Source of the DNA: Frateuria_A sp035943815 | GTDB lineage: Bacteria; Pseudomonadota; Gammaproteobacteria; Xanthomonadales; Rhodanobacteraceae | Reading direction: 5' to 3' | Length of the DNA stretch: 64,000 nt | NCBI RefSeq assembly: GCF_035943815.1 | Contig: NZ_DASZBU010000005.1 | Span: 319,563 to 383,562, forward strand | Shown here: piece after piece, positions 23,831 through 32,501 of the stretch | How positions within the stretch are numbered: the stretch's first letter is position 1 | How the letters are laid out: the number at the start of each line of letters is the position of its first letter | Translations under genes and position numbers: made by a program | Notes under the pieces: generated by a model | What the model was told of the DNA's origin: nothing | Seen by the model: only the letters and a program-made list of their open reading frames with translations | Database searches by the model: none

Positions 23831-25948
23831 ATGCCCGCACGCAACGCCCGCGCCATCGATCCGCCTGCCGCCGCCGACCCCGGATCGCTGTCGGTCGGCG
23901 TGCTGCCTGGCGTCGGTCCGGCACTGGCCCAAGCGCTCTCGCGCCTCGGGCTGGAACGGGTGCAGGACCTCTGGTTCCATCTGCCGCTGCGCTACGAGGA
24001 CCGTACCCGCGTCACTTCCATCGCCGATCTCAGGCCCGGCGAGCGTGCGCAGGTGCTGGGTACCGTGGAGGCGATCGAGCGCGGCTTCCGCTATCGGCCG
24101 CAGCTGAAGATCGCCATCGGCGACGACTCGCGCCAGACCCTGCTGCTGCGCTTCTTCCACTTCCACCGCGCGCAGGCGGAGCAGTTGAAGCCGGGCCTCA
24201 GGCTGCTTTGCTACGGCGAGGTCCGGCACGGCGCGCAGGGCCTTGAGATGGTGCACCCGCAATACCAGCGCGTGGGCGACGAAGGCCCGGTGGCGATGGA
24301 CGAGCGCCTGAGTCCGATCTATCCGACTGCCGATGGGCTGGGGCAGAAACGGCTGGCCGGCGTGATCGACAAGGCGCTCGCGCTGTTGCCGCCGGATGCG
24401 TCGCTGGAGCTGATTCCGCCCGAGCTGTGCGCCGCGCACGGCCTGGGTTCGCTGCGCGGGGCACTGCTGTATGCCCACCGCCCGCCGCCGGATGCGCCGC
24501 TGGCGGAGCTCGCTGGCGGCCGGCATCCGGCGCAACAGCGCCTGGCCTTCGAGGAACTGCTCACCCAGCACCTGAGCCTCAAACGCATGCGCGCGGCGGT
24601 GCGCCGCCGTCGCGCGCCGACACTCGATGGCGACGGTCAGCTGCGCACGGTCTTCGTCGGGCGTCTGCCGTTCGAGCTCACCGGTGCGCAGCGACGCGTG
24701 GCGGGCGAGGTGCTGGGCGACCTGGCGCAGGCCAGGCCGATGCTGCGCCTTGTGCAGGGTGATGTCGGTAGCGGCAAGACGGCGGTTGCCGCGCTGGCGG
24801 CGCTGGCGGCCGTGGAGGCGGGCTGGCAGGTGGCGCTGATGGCGCCCACCGAGCTGCTGGCCGAGCAGCACCTGCGCAGTTTCCGCCATTGGCTGGAGCC
24901 CCTTGGCGTGGCGGTCGAGTGGCTGGCCGGCAAGCAGCAGGGCAAGGCGCGCGCCGGTGCGAAGGCTCGTGTCGCCGAAGGCGCGCCGGTGGTGATCGGG
25001 ACGCATGCCCTGATGCAGGAGGGCGTGGCCTTCGCGCGCCTGGGCCTGGTCATCGTCGACGAGCAGCATCGCTTCGGCGTGCAGCAACGTCTGGCCCTGC
25101 GCGACAAGGGCCTCGAGGGCGAGCTGGTGCCACACCAATTGGTGCTCACCGCCACGCCGATCCCGCGCACGCTGGCGATGAGCGCCTACGCCGACCTCGA
25201 CGTCTCCTCCATCGACGAGCTGCCGCCGGGTCGTACCCCGGTGCAGACCGTCGCGGTGACCAATGCGCGCCGCGCCGAAGTGATCGCCCGCATCCAGGCC
25301 GCCTGCGCCCAGGGGCGGCAAGCCTACTGGGTCTGCACCCTGATCGAAGAGTCCGAGCAACTGCGTGCGCAGGCCGCCGAAGTGGCGCATGCCGAGCTTT
25401 CCGCCGCGCTCGCGGACTACCGTGTGGGTCTGATCCATGGCCGCATGAAGCCGAAAGAAAAGCAGACCGTGATGGACGCCTTCAAGGCCGGCGAGCTGGC
25501 GGTGCTGGTCGCCACCACCGTGATCGAGGTGGGTGTCGACGTGCCCAACGCCAGCCTGATGGTGATCGAGAACACCGAGCGGCTGGGCCTGGCCCAGCTG
25601 CACCAGTTGCGCGGGCGGGTCGGCCGCGGCGCGGTCGCCTCCAATTGCGTACTGCTCTACCAGCCGCCGCTGGGCCAGCTCGCGCGCGAGCGGCTGAATG
25701 TCATGCGCGAGACCTGCGACGGCTTCCGCATCGCCGAGAAGGACCTTCAGTTGCGCGGCCCCGGTGAAGTGCTCGGCACCCGCCAGACCGGCCAGCTTGC
25801 CTTCCGCATCGCCGACCTTTCTCGCGACGCGCATCTGTTGCCGGCCGTGCAACAGGTCGGCGAAGCCATGCTGAGTCAGCAGCCGCGCGCGGCCGAGCGG
25901 CTGATCGAGCGCTGGATCGGCGGCGCCGCGCGTTACGCGCATGCCTGA
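23831..25948 (+). CDS. recG: ATP-dependent DNA helicase RecG
   Basis: The 705-aa protein has an N-terminal wedge domain (LPGVGPALAQALSRLGLERVQDL, then WFHLPLRYEDRT) and helicase motifs. Motif I is GDVGSGKT, Ia is APTELLAEQH, II is DEQHRFGVQQ, III is LTATPIPRT, and VI is LHQLRGRVGRG. RecG remodels stalled forks and Holliday junctions. The start at 23831 fits family length (about 690 aa). Confidence 0.97.
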   Translation: MPARNARAIDPPAAADPGSLSVGVLPGVGPALAQALSRLGLERVQDLWFHLPLRYEDRTRVTSIADLRPGERAQVLGTVEAIERGFRYRPQLKIAIGDDSRQTLLLRFFHFHRAQAEQLKPGLRLLCYGEVRHGAQGLEMVHPQYQRVGDEGPVAMDERLSPIYPTADGLGQKRLAGVIDKALALLPPDASLELIPPELCAAHGLGSLRGALLYAHRPPPDAPLAELAGGRHPAQQRLAFEELLTQHLSLKRMRAAVRRRRAPTLDGDGQLRTVFVGRLPFELTGAQRRVAGEVLGDLAQARPMLRLVQGDVGSGKTAVAALAALAAVEAGWQVALMAPTELLAEQHLRSFRHWLEPLGVAVEWLAGKQQGKARAGAKARVAEGAPVVIGTHALMQEGVAFARLGLVIVDEQHRFGVQQRLALRDKGLEGELVPHQLVLTATPIPRTLAMSAYADLDVSSIDELPPGRTPVQTVAVTNARRAEVIARIQAACAQGRQAYWVCTLIEESEQLRAQAAEVAHAELSAALADYRVGLIHGRMKPKEKQTVMDAFKAGELAVLVATTVIEVGVDVPNASLMVIENTERLGLAQLHQLRGRVGRGAVASNCVLLYQPPLGQLARERLNVMRETCDGFRIAEKDLQLRGPGEVLGTRQTGQLAFRIADLSRDAHLLPAVQQVGEAMLSQQPRAAERLIERWIGGAARYAHA

Positions 25949-26038
25949 TCGGGCGCAGGCCAGGGCGGTTTCCGCCTCGGCTATCCATCCCGCGTACCTG
26001 CGCCGTAAGCTTGCAGTTTTTTCGCAGGCGAGGCAGGC

Positions 26039-26971
26039 ATGACCCGACCGCAACTCCTGATCGACACCGACCCCGGTGTGGACGACGCGCTGGCCATCCT
26101 GATGGCGCACGCGCACGCCGATGTGGCGGGCCTGTCCGTCGCCGCCGGCAACGTGGGCCTGGAGCACACGGTACGCAACGCGCGCGTGCTGGTCGACCTG
26201 CTCGGGGCGCGCATCCCGGTGTTTCCCGGTTGCGCCACGCCGCTGGTACGCCTGCCGGAGGAGGATGCGGCCTTCGTGCACGGCCGCGATGGTTTCGGTG
26301 ACGTCGGCTTTGCCGTGCCTGCGGGCGAGGTGGCGGATGAAGCCGCGGCGCTCGCGCTGCTGCGTCTGACCCGCGAGCGGCCGGGCGAGGTCACGCTGGT
26401 GGCGCTGGCTCCACTGACCAACCTGGCGCTCGCGTTGCGGCTGGATCCGACCCTTCCAGCGCGAGTGAAGCGGCTGGTGGTGATGGGCGGCGCGGTGACC
26501 GGGCAGGGCAACACCGGCAGGATCCCGGCCGAATTCAACATCGGCTTCGACCCCGAGGCTGCGCACGTGGTGTTCGAGGCTTTCGAGGACTTCGACCTGG
26601 TCGACTGGGAGCTGACGCTACGCCACGCGTTCGATGAAAACGGCTTCGACGCCTGGCTGGCGGCGGGCGATGCGCGCGCGAGGTTCTACGGCAGCATCTG
26701 CCGGGTGGCGCGCAAGACCAACCGCGAGCGCGGCCGTCGCGGGATCATCGCAGCCGACGCGCTGGCGATGGCGGTGGCCATCGACCCGTCGGTGGTAGTG
26801 CGCAGCGAGCGGCGCGCGGTCGCGGTGGAGCTGGACGGGCGCCTGACTCGCGGCGCCACCGTAGTTGACTGGGCCGGACGGCTGGGCCGGCCGGCCAACG
26901 CGAACGTGGTGCTGGAGCTGGACCAGGAGCGGTTCGCCGGGATGGTGCGCCGAGCGCTTGGCGCCGCCTGA
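26039..26971 (+). CDS. Nucleoside hydrolase (inosine-uridine preferring type)
   Basis: The 310-aa protein has the diagnostic N-terminal aspartate cluster IDTDPGVDDALAIL that coordinates calcium and ribose. It also has ALAPLTNLALAL, VMGGAV, and EFNIGFDPEAAHVVF with the third metal/ribose site. It cleaves the N-glycosidic bond of ribonucleosides for salvage. The exact base preference cannot be read from sequence. It is free-standing, with recG upstream on the same strand after 90 bp. Confidence 0.94.
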   Translation: MTRPQLLIDTDPGVDDALAILMAHAHADVAGLSVAAGNVGLEHTVRNARVLVDLLGARIPVFPGCATPLVRLPEEDAAFVHGRDGFGDVGFAVPAGEVADEAAALALLRLTRERPGEVTLVALAPLTNLALALRLDPTLPARVKRLVVMGGAVTGQGNTGRIPAEFNIGFDPEAAHVVFEAFEDFDLVDWELTLRHAFDENGFDAWLAAGDARARFYGSICRVARKTNRERGRRGIIAADALAMAVAIDPSVVVRSERRAVAVELDGRLTRGATVVDWAGRLGRPANANVVLELDQERFAGMVRRALGAA

Positions 26972-27050
26972 GTCCGGGAGCTTTCCCCCCCCCCCTTTTC
27001 CGCGCGGTGCCGGGGGAGCGCCATGCGCGCGGCCCGATCCGGCAGGCAGG

Positions 27051-27080
27051 TTGACCCCGCCGTCACCCGGCCGCTACAAT
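27051..27080 (+). promoter_or_regulatory. Sigma-70 promoter of rpmE2
   Basis: TTGACC (27051-27056), an 18-bp spacer and TACAAT (27075-27080) form a near-consensus promoter. The start would be near 27087, with the rpmE2 ATG at 27114. Confidence 0.75.
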
Positions 27081-27113
27081 GCCGCTCTTTTCACCCGCCG
27101 CTTTGAGTCCGTC

Positions 27114-27359
27114 ATGAAGCCCGATATCCATCCGAACTACCGCCCAGTGGTGTTCCAGGACCTCTCGTCCGATTTCGCGTTCCTGACGCGCTCGACGATC
27201 GCCGCCAAGGAAACCGTCAAGTGGGAAGACGGCAACGAGTACCCGCTGGTCAAGGTGGATATCTCCAGCCATTCCCATCCGTTCTACACCGGCAAGCAGA
27301 AGAACATCGACGCCGGCGGCCGCGTGGACAAGTTCCGCCGCCGCTACGGCCAGAAGTAA
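27114..27359 (+). CDS. rpmE2: 50S ribosomal protein L31 type B
   Basis: The 81-aa protein begins MKPDIHPNYRPVVFQD and has SHPFYTGKQKNIDAGGRVDKF near the end. It contains no cysteine, so it is the zinc-independent (type B, YkgM-like) paralogue that replaces the zinc-ribbon L31 when zinc is scarce in many bacteria. No Zur box is obvious upstream. If this is the only L31 gene it would be constitutive, and the strong promoter fits that. A terminator follows. Confidence 0.96.
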   Translation: MKPDIHPNYRPVVFQDLSSDFAFLTRSTIAAKETVKWEDGNEYPLVKVDISSHSHPFYTGKQKNIDAGGRVDKFRRRYGQK

Positions 27360-27407
27360 GCCGGACGATCAGGCCCGCCGCCGCGGCAGTGGCGGGCGCT
27401 GCACATA

Positions 27408-27446
27408 GACACGGGGCGGGCCAGCGGCTCGCCCCGTGTCCTTTTG
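27408..27446 (+). terminator. Rho-independent terminator after rpmE2
   Basis: An 11-bp perfect stem GACACGGGGCG (27408-27418) pairs with CGCCCCGTGTC (27430-27440), followed by CTTTTG. Confidence 0.85.
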
Positions 27447-27464
27447 CGTGCCCGCGTCCACGTC

Positions 27465-27503
27465 CATCCGCCGACGGATGTTGGGCGGACGATGTGCGAT
27501 AAT
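27465..27503 (+). promoter_or_regulatory. Candidate gltA promoter/operator: inverted repeat plus -10 element
   Basis: CATCCG-N4-CGGATG (27465-27480) is a perfect inverted repeat. It ends 17 bp before GATAAT (27498-27503), a good -10, so its right arm occupies the place where a -35 would be. This suggests a protein-binding site controlling gltA. The regulator is unknown and a chance palindrome is possible. Confidence 0.4.
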
Positions 27504-27608
27504 GCGCCGGTTGCATCGGCTGCCTTCCCCCGGCGCCATGCCATTCCCTCGCCGGCTGGCCCCTCTGTGCGGATGCCCGTCGGTGCGTCTTTCGTGAAGG
27601 AGGTTCCT

Positions 27609-28904
27609 GTGTCCGATTCCAAGGTCGTCAAGCTGGTCGATGAATCGAGCAACCGCAGCAGCACGCTGCCCTTGCTCAGCGGGACCCTGGGTCCCTCCTG
27701 CATCGACCTGGGCACGCTGTACAAGGACACCGGCCACTTCACCTACGACCCGGGCTTCGGTTCGACCGCCAGCACCAAGAGTGCGATCACCTACATCGAC
27801 GGTGACCAGGGCGTGCTGCTTTACCGCGGCTATCCGATCGAGCAACTGGCCGAGAAGTCGACCTTCCTGGAAGTGGCCTACCTGCTGCTCAACGGCGAGC
27901 TGCCCAAGCAGCAGGAGTTCGCCACCTTCGAGCACCAGATCACGCATCACACGATGATGCATGAGTCGCTGAAGAACTTCTTCCAGGGCTTCCACCATGA
28001 TGCGCACCCGATGGCGATGCTGGCCGCCTCGGTCGCCTCGCTGTCGGCGTTCTACCATGACGACCTCAACGTCGAGGACCCGGCCGACCGCAAGCTTGCC
28101 GCGATCCGCCTGATTGCCAAGATGCCGACCATCGCCGCGGCCTGCTACCGCTATTCGATCGGCTGGCCCTTGCGCTATCCGCGCAACAACCTCGAGTACG
28201 TCGAGCGCTTTCTGCACATGATGTTCGAGGTGCCGAGCGAGCCGCTCGCGCTCAATCCGGTCGCGGCCAAGGCGCTGGACCTCTTGTTCATCCTGCACGC
28301 CGACCACGAGCAGAACGCTTCGACCTCGACCGTGCGCCTGGTCGGCTCCACCGGCGCCAACCCTTATGCCTCGATCGCCGCAGGCATCACCGCACTGTGG
28401 GGGCCGGCCCACGGCGGCGCCAACGAAGCGGTGCTCAAGCAGTTGGAGGAAATCGGCTCGCCCGACCGCGTCGAGACCGCGGTCAAGCGCGCGAAGGACA
28501 AGAACGACAGCTTCCGTCTGATGGGCTTCGGCCACCGCGTCTACAAGAACTTCGACCCGCGCGCCAAGATCATCCGCGAGATGTGCCACAAGGTATTGGC
28601 GGAGCTTGGCGTCAACGACCCGTTGCTCGATGTGGCGATGAAGCTGGAAGAGGCTGCGTTGAAGGACGAGTACTTCGTCGAGCGCAAGCTCTACCCGAAC
28701 GTCGACTTCTACTCGGGCATCATCTACAAGGCGCTGGGCATCCCGACCGAGATGTTCACCGTGATGTTCGCGATCGCCCGCACCGCCGGCTGGATCTCGC
28801 ACTGGATCGAGCAGCACGAGACCCCGGGCTCGCGCATCGGCCGTCCGCGCCAGATCTATACCGGCGCCGATGTGCGCGACTACGTGCCCTCCGCCAAGCG
28901 CTGA
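27609..28904 (+). CDS. gltA: Citrate synthase (type II)
   Basis: The 431-aa protein is of the hexameric gram-negative type: KSAITYIDGDQGVLLYRGYPI near residue 60 (in parts), the catalytic-histidine block LNPVAAKALDLLFILHADHEQN, WGPAHGGANEAV, and MGFGHRVYKNFDPRA with the second histidine. It condenses acetyl-CoA and oxaloacetate. The start is a GTG at 27609, set by a perfect AAGGAGG Shine-Dalgarno at 27597-27603. Length equals that of E. coli GltA within a few residues. About 100 nt of leader separates it from the -10. Confidence 0.97.
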   Translation: MSDSKVVKLVDESSNRSSTLPLLSGTLGPSCIDLGTLYKDTGHFTYDPGFGSTASTKSAITYIDGDQGVLLYRGYPIEQLAEKSTFLEVAYLLLNGELPKQQEFATFEHQITHHTMMHESLKNFFQGFHHDAHPMAMLAASVASLSAFYHDDLNVEDPADRKLAAIRLIAKMPTIAAACYRYSIGWPLRYPRNNLEYVERFLHMMFEVPSEPLALNPVAAKALDLLFILHADHEQNASTSTVRLVGSTGANPYASIAAGITALWGPAHGGANEAVLKQLEEIGSPDRVETAVKRAKDKNDSFRLMGFGHRVYKNFDPRAKIIREMCHKVLAELGVNDPLLDVAMKLEEAALKDEYFVERKLYPNVDFYSGIIYKALGIPTEMFTVMFAIARTAGWISHWIEQHETPGSRIGRPRQIYTGADVRDYVPSAKR

Positions 28905-28923
28905 GTTCACCTGTTCCGCGATG

Positions 28924-28951
28924 AAAACGCCCCGGCATGCCGGGGCGTTTT
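28924..28951. terminator. Bidirectional terminator after gltA
   Basis: AAAA-CGCCCCGGCATGCCGGGGCG-TTTT is a perfect palindrome usable by gltA and by the convergent gene at 28977. Confidence 0.92.
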
Positions 28952-28976
28952 CTCGTCCGGCGCGGCGAATGCCTGC

Positions 28977-29654
28977 CTAGCGGCGCACGGCGGCGAGCAT
29001 CCGTTCGAGCTCGTCGCCCGCCCCGTTCCCTTCCAGCAGAAGGTCTTCCACTGCCGCCACTGAGGCGCGCCGCATCGGTTTCTCCTCGATGCGGTCCAGT
29101 GGCGCCTGGCGCAACGCGTCGCGGGGCATGACCGTCAGGTCGAAGGGCAGGTTGTCGGCGGCGAACAGCAGCACCGGGTAGTCGGCCTGTTCTTCGCGGC
29201 TCAGGCGCAGGCGCCGGGTCTGCAGCTCGGCGGGTACGCCATGTTCGCGCAGGAACAGCGTGACGGCATCCGGGTCATCGCTGAAGACGTGCAGGCAGAC
29301 GGCCGAATGCTCGTCCGCCGTACCCTCCAACACCGGCCCGACCAGACGTGGATCGAACGGCGCCAGGAAGCGCATCGCCTCCAGCGCAGCCTCGCGGCGG
29401 GCCTTCAGCTGCTGCGGCTGGCTGTCGGCGTCGAACAGGCGCTGGCGCTCGCGCAACGCCTGTTCGATCTCCTGGTTGCGCGGCAGCGCCTGCGCGTCGT
29501 GGATGCCCAGCCGCTCGGCGGCCTTGAGCTTGGCGTGGTGGAAGTCGCGGATGCCGTGCTCGCTCATCAGCCGGGCGGCCTCCTGGGCCACCCGCAGCCG
29601 GTTGCGCTGCTGGCGATCGTGCGCATGGATGCGATGGTGCTCGCCGCGTGCCAT
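28977..29654 (-). CDS. Conserved protein of unknown function, possibly nucleotidyltransferase-like
   Basis: The 225-aa cytoplasmic protein has an N-terminal basic helical region (RGEHHRIHAHDRQQRNRLRV) rich in charged residues. A compact alpha/beta part follows, with FDPRLVGPVLEGTADEHSAV and LHVFSDDPDAVTLFL (about residues 100-140), which resembles the GT...D pattern of minimal nucleotidyltransferases. No full catalytic motif can be confirmed. It follows mrcA on the same strand after 65 bp and converges on gltA. Similar genes occur as single copies in xanthomonads and pseudomonads, from memory. Existence is well supported by its length and codon pattern; function is open. Confidence 0.75.
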   Translation of the reverse strand: MARGEHHRIHAHDRQQRNRLRVAQEAARLMSEHGIRDFHHAKLKAAERLGIHDAQALPRNQEIEQALRERQRLFDADSQPQQLKARREAALEAMRFLAPFDPRLVGPVLEGTADEHSAVCLHVFSDDPDAVTLFLREHGVPAELQTRRLRLSREEQADYPVLLFAADNLPFDLTVMPRDALRQAPLDRIEEKPMRRASVAAVEDLLLEGNGAGDELERMLAAVRR

Positions 29655-29719
29655 GGTCGTCGCTCCTTGGAAGGCTGGACCGACACCCAAGCCGATCCGG
29701 CGTGAGGGCTGCGTCCCCG

Positions 29720-32251
29720 TCAGAAAATGTCGTAGGGGTGCTGTTCGTCCTGGTTCTGTTGCTGCTGCGCGGCCTGGGCGCGCAGGCGGTCGACGTCCTC
29801 CACCTTGAAGATCTCGTTCATCGCGTTCGGGTTGTCCGGGGTGGTCGGCAAGCCGGTCTGCCGGTCGATCTGCACGGTGGCGATACCCGGCGGCATCGGC
29901 AACGCGTTGGAGGGCAGGCCCTTGAGCACGCTGCCCATGTAGTCCATCCAGATCGGCAGCGCCGCCTGTGCACCGAACTCGCCCACGCCGCGGGAGCGGC
30001 CCAGCGAGCTGAAATCGTCGAAGCCGACCCAAACCGAGGTCGACAGATCGCCGTTGAAGCCGACGAACCAGGCGTCGCGGTGGTCGTTGGTCGAGCCAGT
30101 CTTGCCGGCCAGATCGTCGCGGCCGAGCGCCTTGGCGGCAAAGCCGGTGCCGCGCAGGATGACGTCCTTCATCAGCGAGGTGATGAGGTAGTCGTTGCGC
30201 ACGTCGATCACCTGCGGGGCAAGCAGCGGCGGATGCGCACCTTCGCCGTGCACGTCGGCCGGCAGCACCGCGTCACCCACGCCGGCGGCCGTGCTGCTGC
30301 CAGCGGGCGTCTGTGCCACCGCGTTGGCCGTACGCGAGCTCATGTCGGCCGGCGGCGGCCCGGGCGGACGCGTATCGAGCAGGCGCTCCTGACAGGTGCG
30401 GCAGGCACGGGTGGGGCTCGCCAGGTAGACCGGTTTGCCGCTGCGGTCGTCGATTTCTTTGATGAAGTACGGCGTGACCAGGTAACCGCCGTTGGCGAAC
30501 ACGGCGTAACCGCGCGCCATGCCCATCGGCGAGACCGACGCTGTGCCCAGCGCCATCGACAGGTTATTGGGCAGCGCGTCCAGCGGGAAGCCGAAGCGGG
30601 TGACGTATTCGCGGGCATAGCGCACGCCGATGGCGTCGAGCAGGCGCACCGACACCAGGTTCTTCGATTGCACCAGCGCCTCGCGCAGGCGCATCGGGCC
30701 GTCGAACTTGCCGTCGTCGTTCTCCGGCGTCCACAGGCCGTTGGGCCGCGAGGGATCGGGCAGGGCCAGCGGCGCGTCGTTGATGATCGAGGCGGGGGTA
30801 AAGCCACGGTCGAATGCAGCCGAATACAGGTAGGGCTTGAAGCTGGAGCCGGGCTGGCGCGCCGCCATCACTGCGCGGTTGAACTTGCTGCGCAGGAAGT
30901 TGAAGCCGCCGACCAGCGCCTGGATCGAGCCGTCCTCAGGATCGACCGAGACCAGCGCGCCCTGCACCTTGGGCAATTGGGCCAGTTCCCAGTCGCCTTT
31001 CTCGTTGCGCGCGACGCGCACGATGTCGCCGCGCTTGAGTACGGCATCCACGCTCTTGGGCGCAGGCCCGATGTGGCTCTCGTCGCGGTAGGCGTGCGCC
31101 CAGGCGACGGCGGCCAGGTCCAGCGTGACCGTCTGCCGACTGGCCAGGTAGAGCGTCGCCTCGGTCGCGCTGGCGGCGGTGACGATAGCCGGCTGCATGC
31201 CGGAGATGTCGGTCTCGCCGGCGAGCTGACGGTCCAGTTCCTCGCCGCTGGCGCTCGCGGGCAGATCGCGGTGCGCTTCCGGGCCGCGCCAGCCGTGGCG
31301 GCGGTCATAGGCGACCAGGCCGTTGCGCAGCGCTTCCACCGCCGCCAGCTGGCGGCCGCTCTGCAGGGTGGTGCGCACCACGTAGCCTTCGGTCAGGGCG
31401 TCGTTGCCCAGGCGGTCGAGCGCCTGCAGGCGCACCATCTCGGCAAGGTAGGGCGCATCGACCTCGATCGGTTGCTCGTGTGCATAGGCGTCGTTGGGTT
31501 CGTCGATCGCCTGCTCGTACTCGGCCTTGCTGATGTAGCGGTGCTCGAGCATCTGCCCGAGTACCCAGTTGCGCCGAGCGAGCATCCGCTTGGGGCTGTT
31601 GATCGGATTGACCACCGAGGGCAGCTGGAAGGTCGAGGCGATGGTGGCGCACTGGGCTATGGTCAGCTGGTCCAGCGTCTTGCCGTAGTAGTACTCCGCC
31701 GCCGCGGCCACACCATAGGAGCGGTGGCCCAGGAACATCTTGTTGAGGTAGAGCTCGAGGATCTGGTCCTTGGTCAGCTCGTTCTCCATGCGCAGCGCGA
31801 TGAAGATCTCGGTCAGCTTGCGCGAGTAGAGCTTCTCGGGGCTCAGGAAGAAGTTGCGCGCCACCTGCTGGGTGATGGTCGAGCCGCCCGGCCCCTTGTC
31901 CCCGCCGGAGATGATCACGTGCCAGCCGGCCCGCGCAATGCCGTGCCAGTCCACGCCCGGATGGCTGTAGAACTCCGCATCCTCGGCAGAGAGCACCGCG
32001 TGCTTGAGCTTGTCCGGCACGTTCGCGATGGCCACCGGGATGCGGCGGGTTTCGCCGAAGGTGGCGATCAGCTTGCCGTCGGCGCTCAGCACGCGCAGCG
32101 GCACCTGCATGTGATAGTCCTTGAGCACCGCAACCGAGGGCAGGCGGGGGGCGATCAGCCAATAGGCGACGCCGACGGCGGCGAGGGCCAGGAGCAGGCC
32201 ACAGAAGGCCAGGACCAGCGCCCAGCGCAGCAAACGCTTAAAAATTCGCAT
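29720..32251 (-). CDS. mrcA: Penicillin-binding protein 1A (bifunctional transglycosylase/transpeptidase)
   Basis: The 843-aa protein has an N-terminal membrane anchor (residues 8-33) and a GT51 domain with catalytic Glu90 (SAEDAEFYSHPGVDW) and GGSTITQQVARNFFL. An OB-like insert follows near 395-440. The transpeptidase has Ser469-x-x-Lys472 (RQPGSSFKPYLY), SKN near 529, and KTG (LAGKTGSTND) near 734. A CRTC cysteine pair lies in the transpeptidase insert. It polymerises and cross-links peptidoglycan. It is divergent from pilM, the standard arrangement. A TATACT -10 (minus strand, 32289-32294) lies upstream. Confidence 0.97.
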   Translation of the reverse strand: MRIFKRLLRWALVLAFCGLLLALAAVGVAYWLIAPRLPSVAVLKDYHMQVPLRVLSADGKLIATFGETRRIPVAIANVPDKLKHAVLSAEDAEFYSHPGVDWHGIARAGWHVIISGGDKGPGGSTITQQVARNFFLSPEKLYSRKLTEIFIALRMENELTKDQILELYLNKMFLGHRSYGVAAAAEYYYGKTLDQLTIAQCATIASTFQLPSVVNPINSPKRMLARRNWVLGQMLEHRYISKAEYEQAIDEPNDAYAHEQPIEVDAPYLAEMVRLQALDRLGNDALTEGYVVRTTLQSGRQLAAVEALRNGLVAYDRRHGWRGPEAHRDLPASASGEELDRQLAGETDISGMQPAIVTAASATEATLYLASRQTVTLDLAAVAWAHAYRDESHIGPAPKSVDAVLKRGDIVRVARNEKGDWELAQLPKVQGALVSVDPEDGSIQALVGGFNFLRSKFNRAVMAARQPGSSFKPYLYSAAFDRGFTPASIINDAPLALPDPSRPNGLWTPENDDGKFDGPMRLREALVQSKNLVSVRLLDAIGVRYAREYVTRFGFPLDALPNNLSMALGTASVSPMGMARGYAVFANGGYLVTPYFIKEIDDRSGKPVYLASPTRACRTCQERLLDTRPPGPPPADMSSRTANAVAQTPAGSSTAAGVGDAVLPADVHGEGAHPPLLAPQVIDVRNDYLITSLMKDVILRGTGFAAKALGRDDLAGKTGSTNDHRDAWFVGFNGDLSTSVWVGFDDFSSLGRSRGVGEFGAQAALPIWMDYMGSVLKGLPSNALPMPPGIATVQIDRQTGLPTTPDNPNAMNEIFKVEDVDRLRAQAAQQQQNQDEQHPYDIF

Positions 32252-32417
32252 GGTTTGGAAGAGCGAGACTCAAGTCAAAACAAGATTGAGTATAGATGCT
32301 GCAGTATCGACCGCCCGGCGATCCTTAGGCTGGGTCGCGAAATCCGCCGCCCGCTTCCGGCGTCAATCAAATGTGCAGGCCATCACGCCATTTTGTTGAG
32401 AAAGTTCGCGTAGGCCG

Positions 32418-32446
32418 TTGCGATTGCGTTAATTTTTGGCTTTAAT
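32418..32446 (+). promoter_or_regulatory. Candidate sigma-70 promoter of pilMNOPQ
   Basis: TTGCGA (32418-32423), a 17-bp spacer and TTTAAT (32441-32446) lie 56 bp before the pilM GTG in an unusually AT-rich stretch. Confidence 0.6.
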
Positions 32447-32501
32447 GCCTGCGCGCATCCGCCGGTTTCCGGCCCGGGCGCCAGGGGCAAGGGGGAAAAA
32501 A

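Noticed and set aside
20600..26566. Minus-strand open frame of nearly 2000 codons opposite rpoZ, spoT, ridA and recG
   Set aside because: Each gene on the plus strand has clear family motifs. The antisense frame is rich in Arg, His, Gln and Ala with no domain, as expected where codon bias removes stops from the opposite strand.
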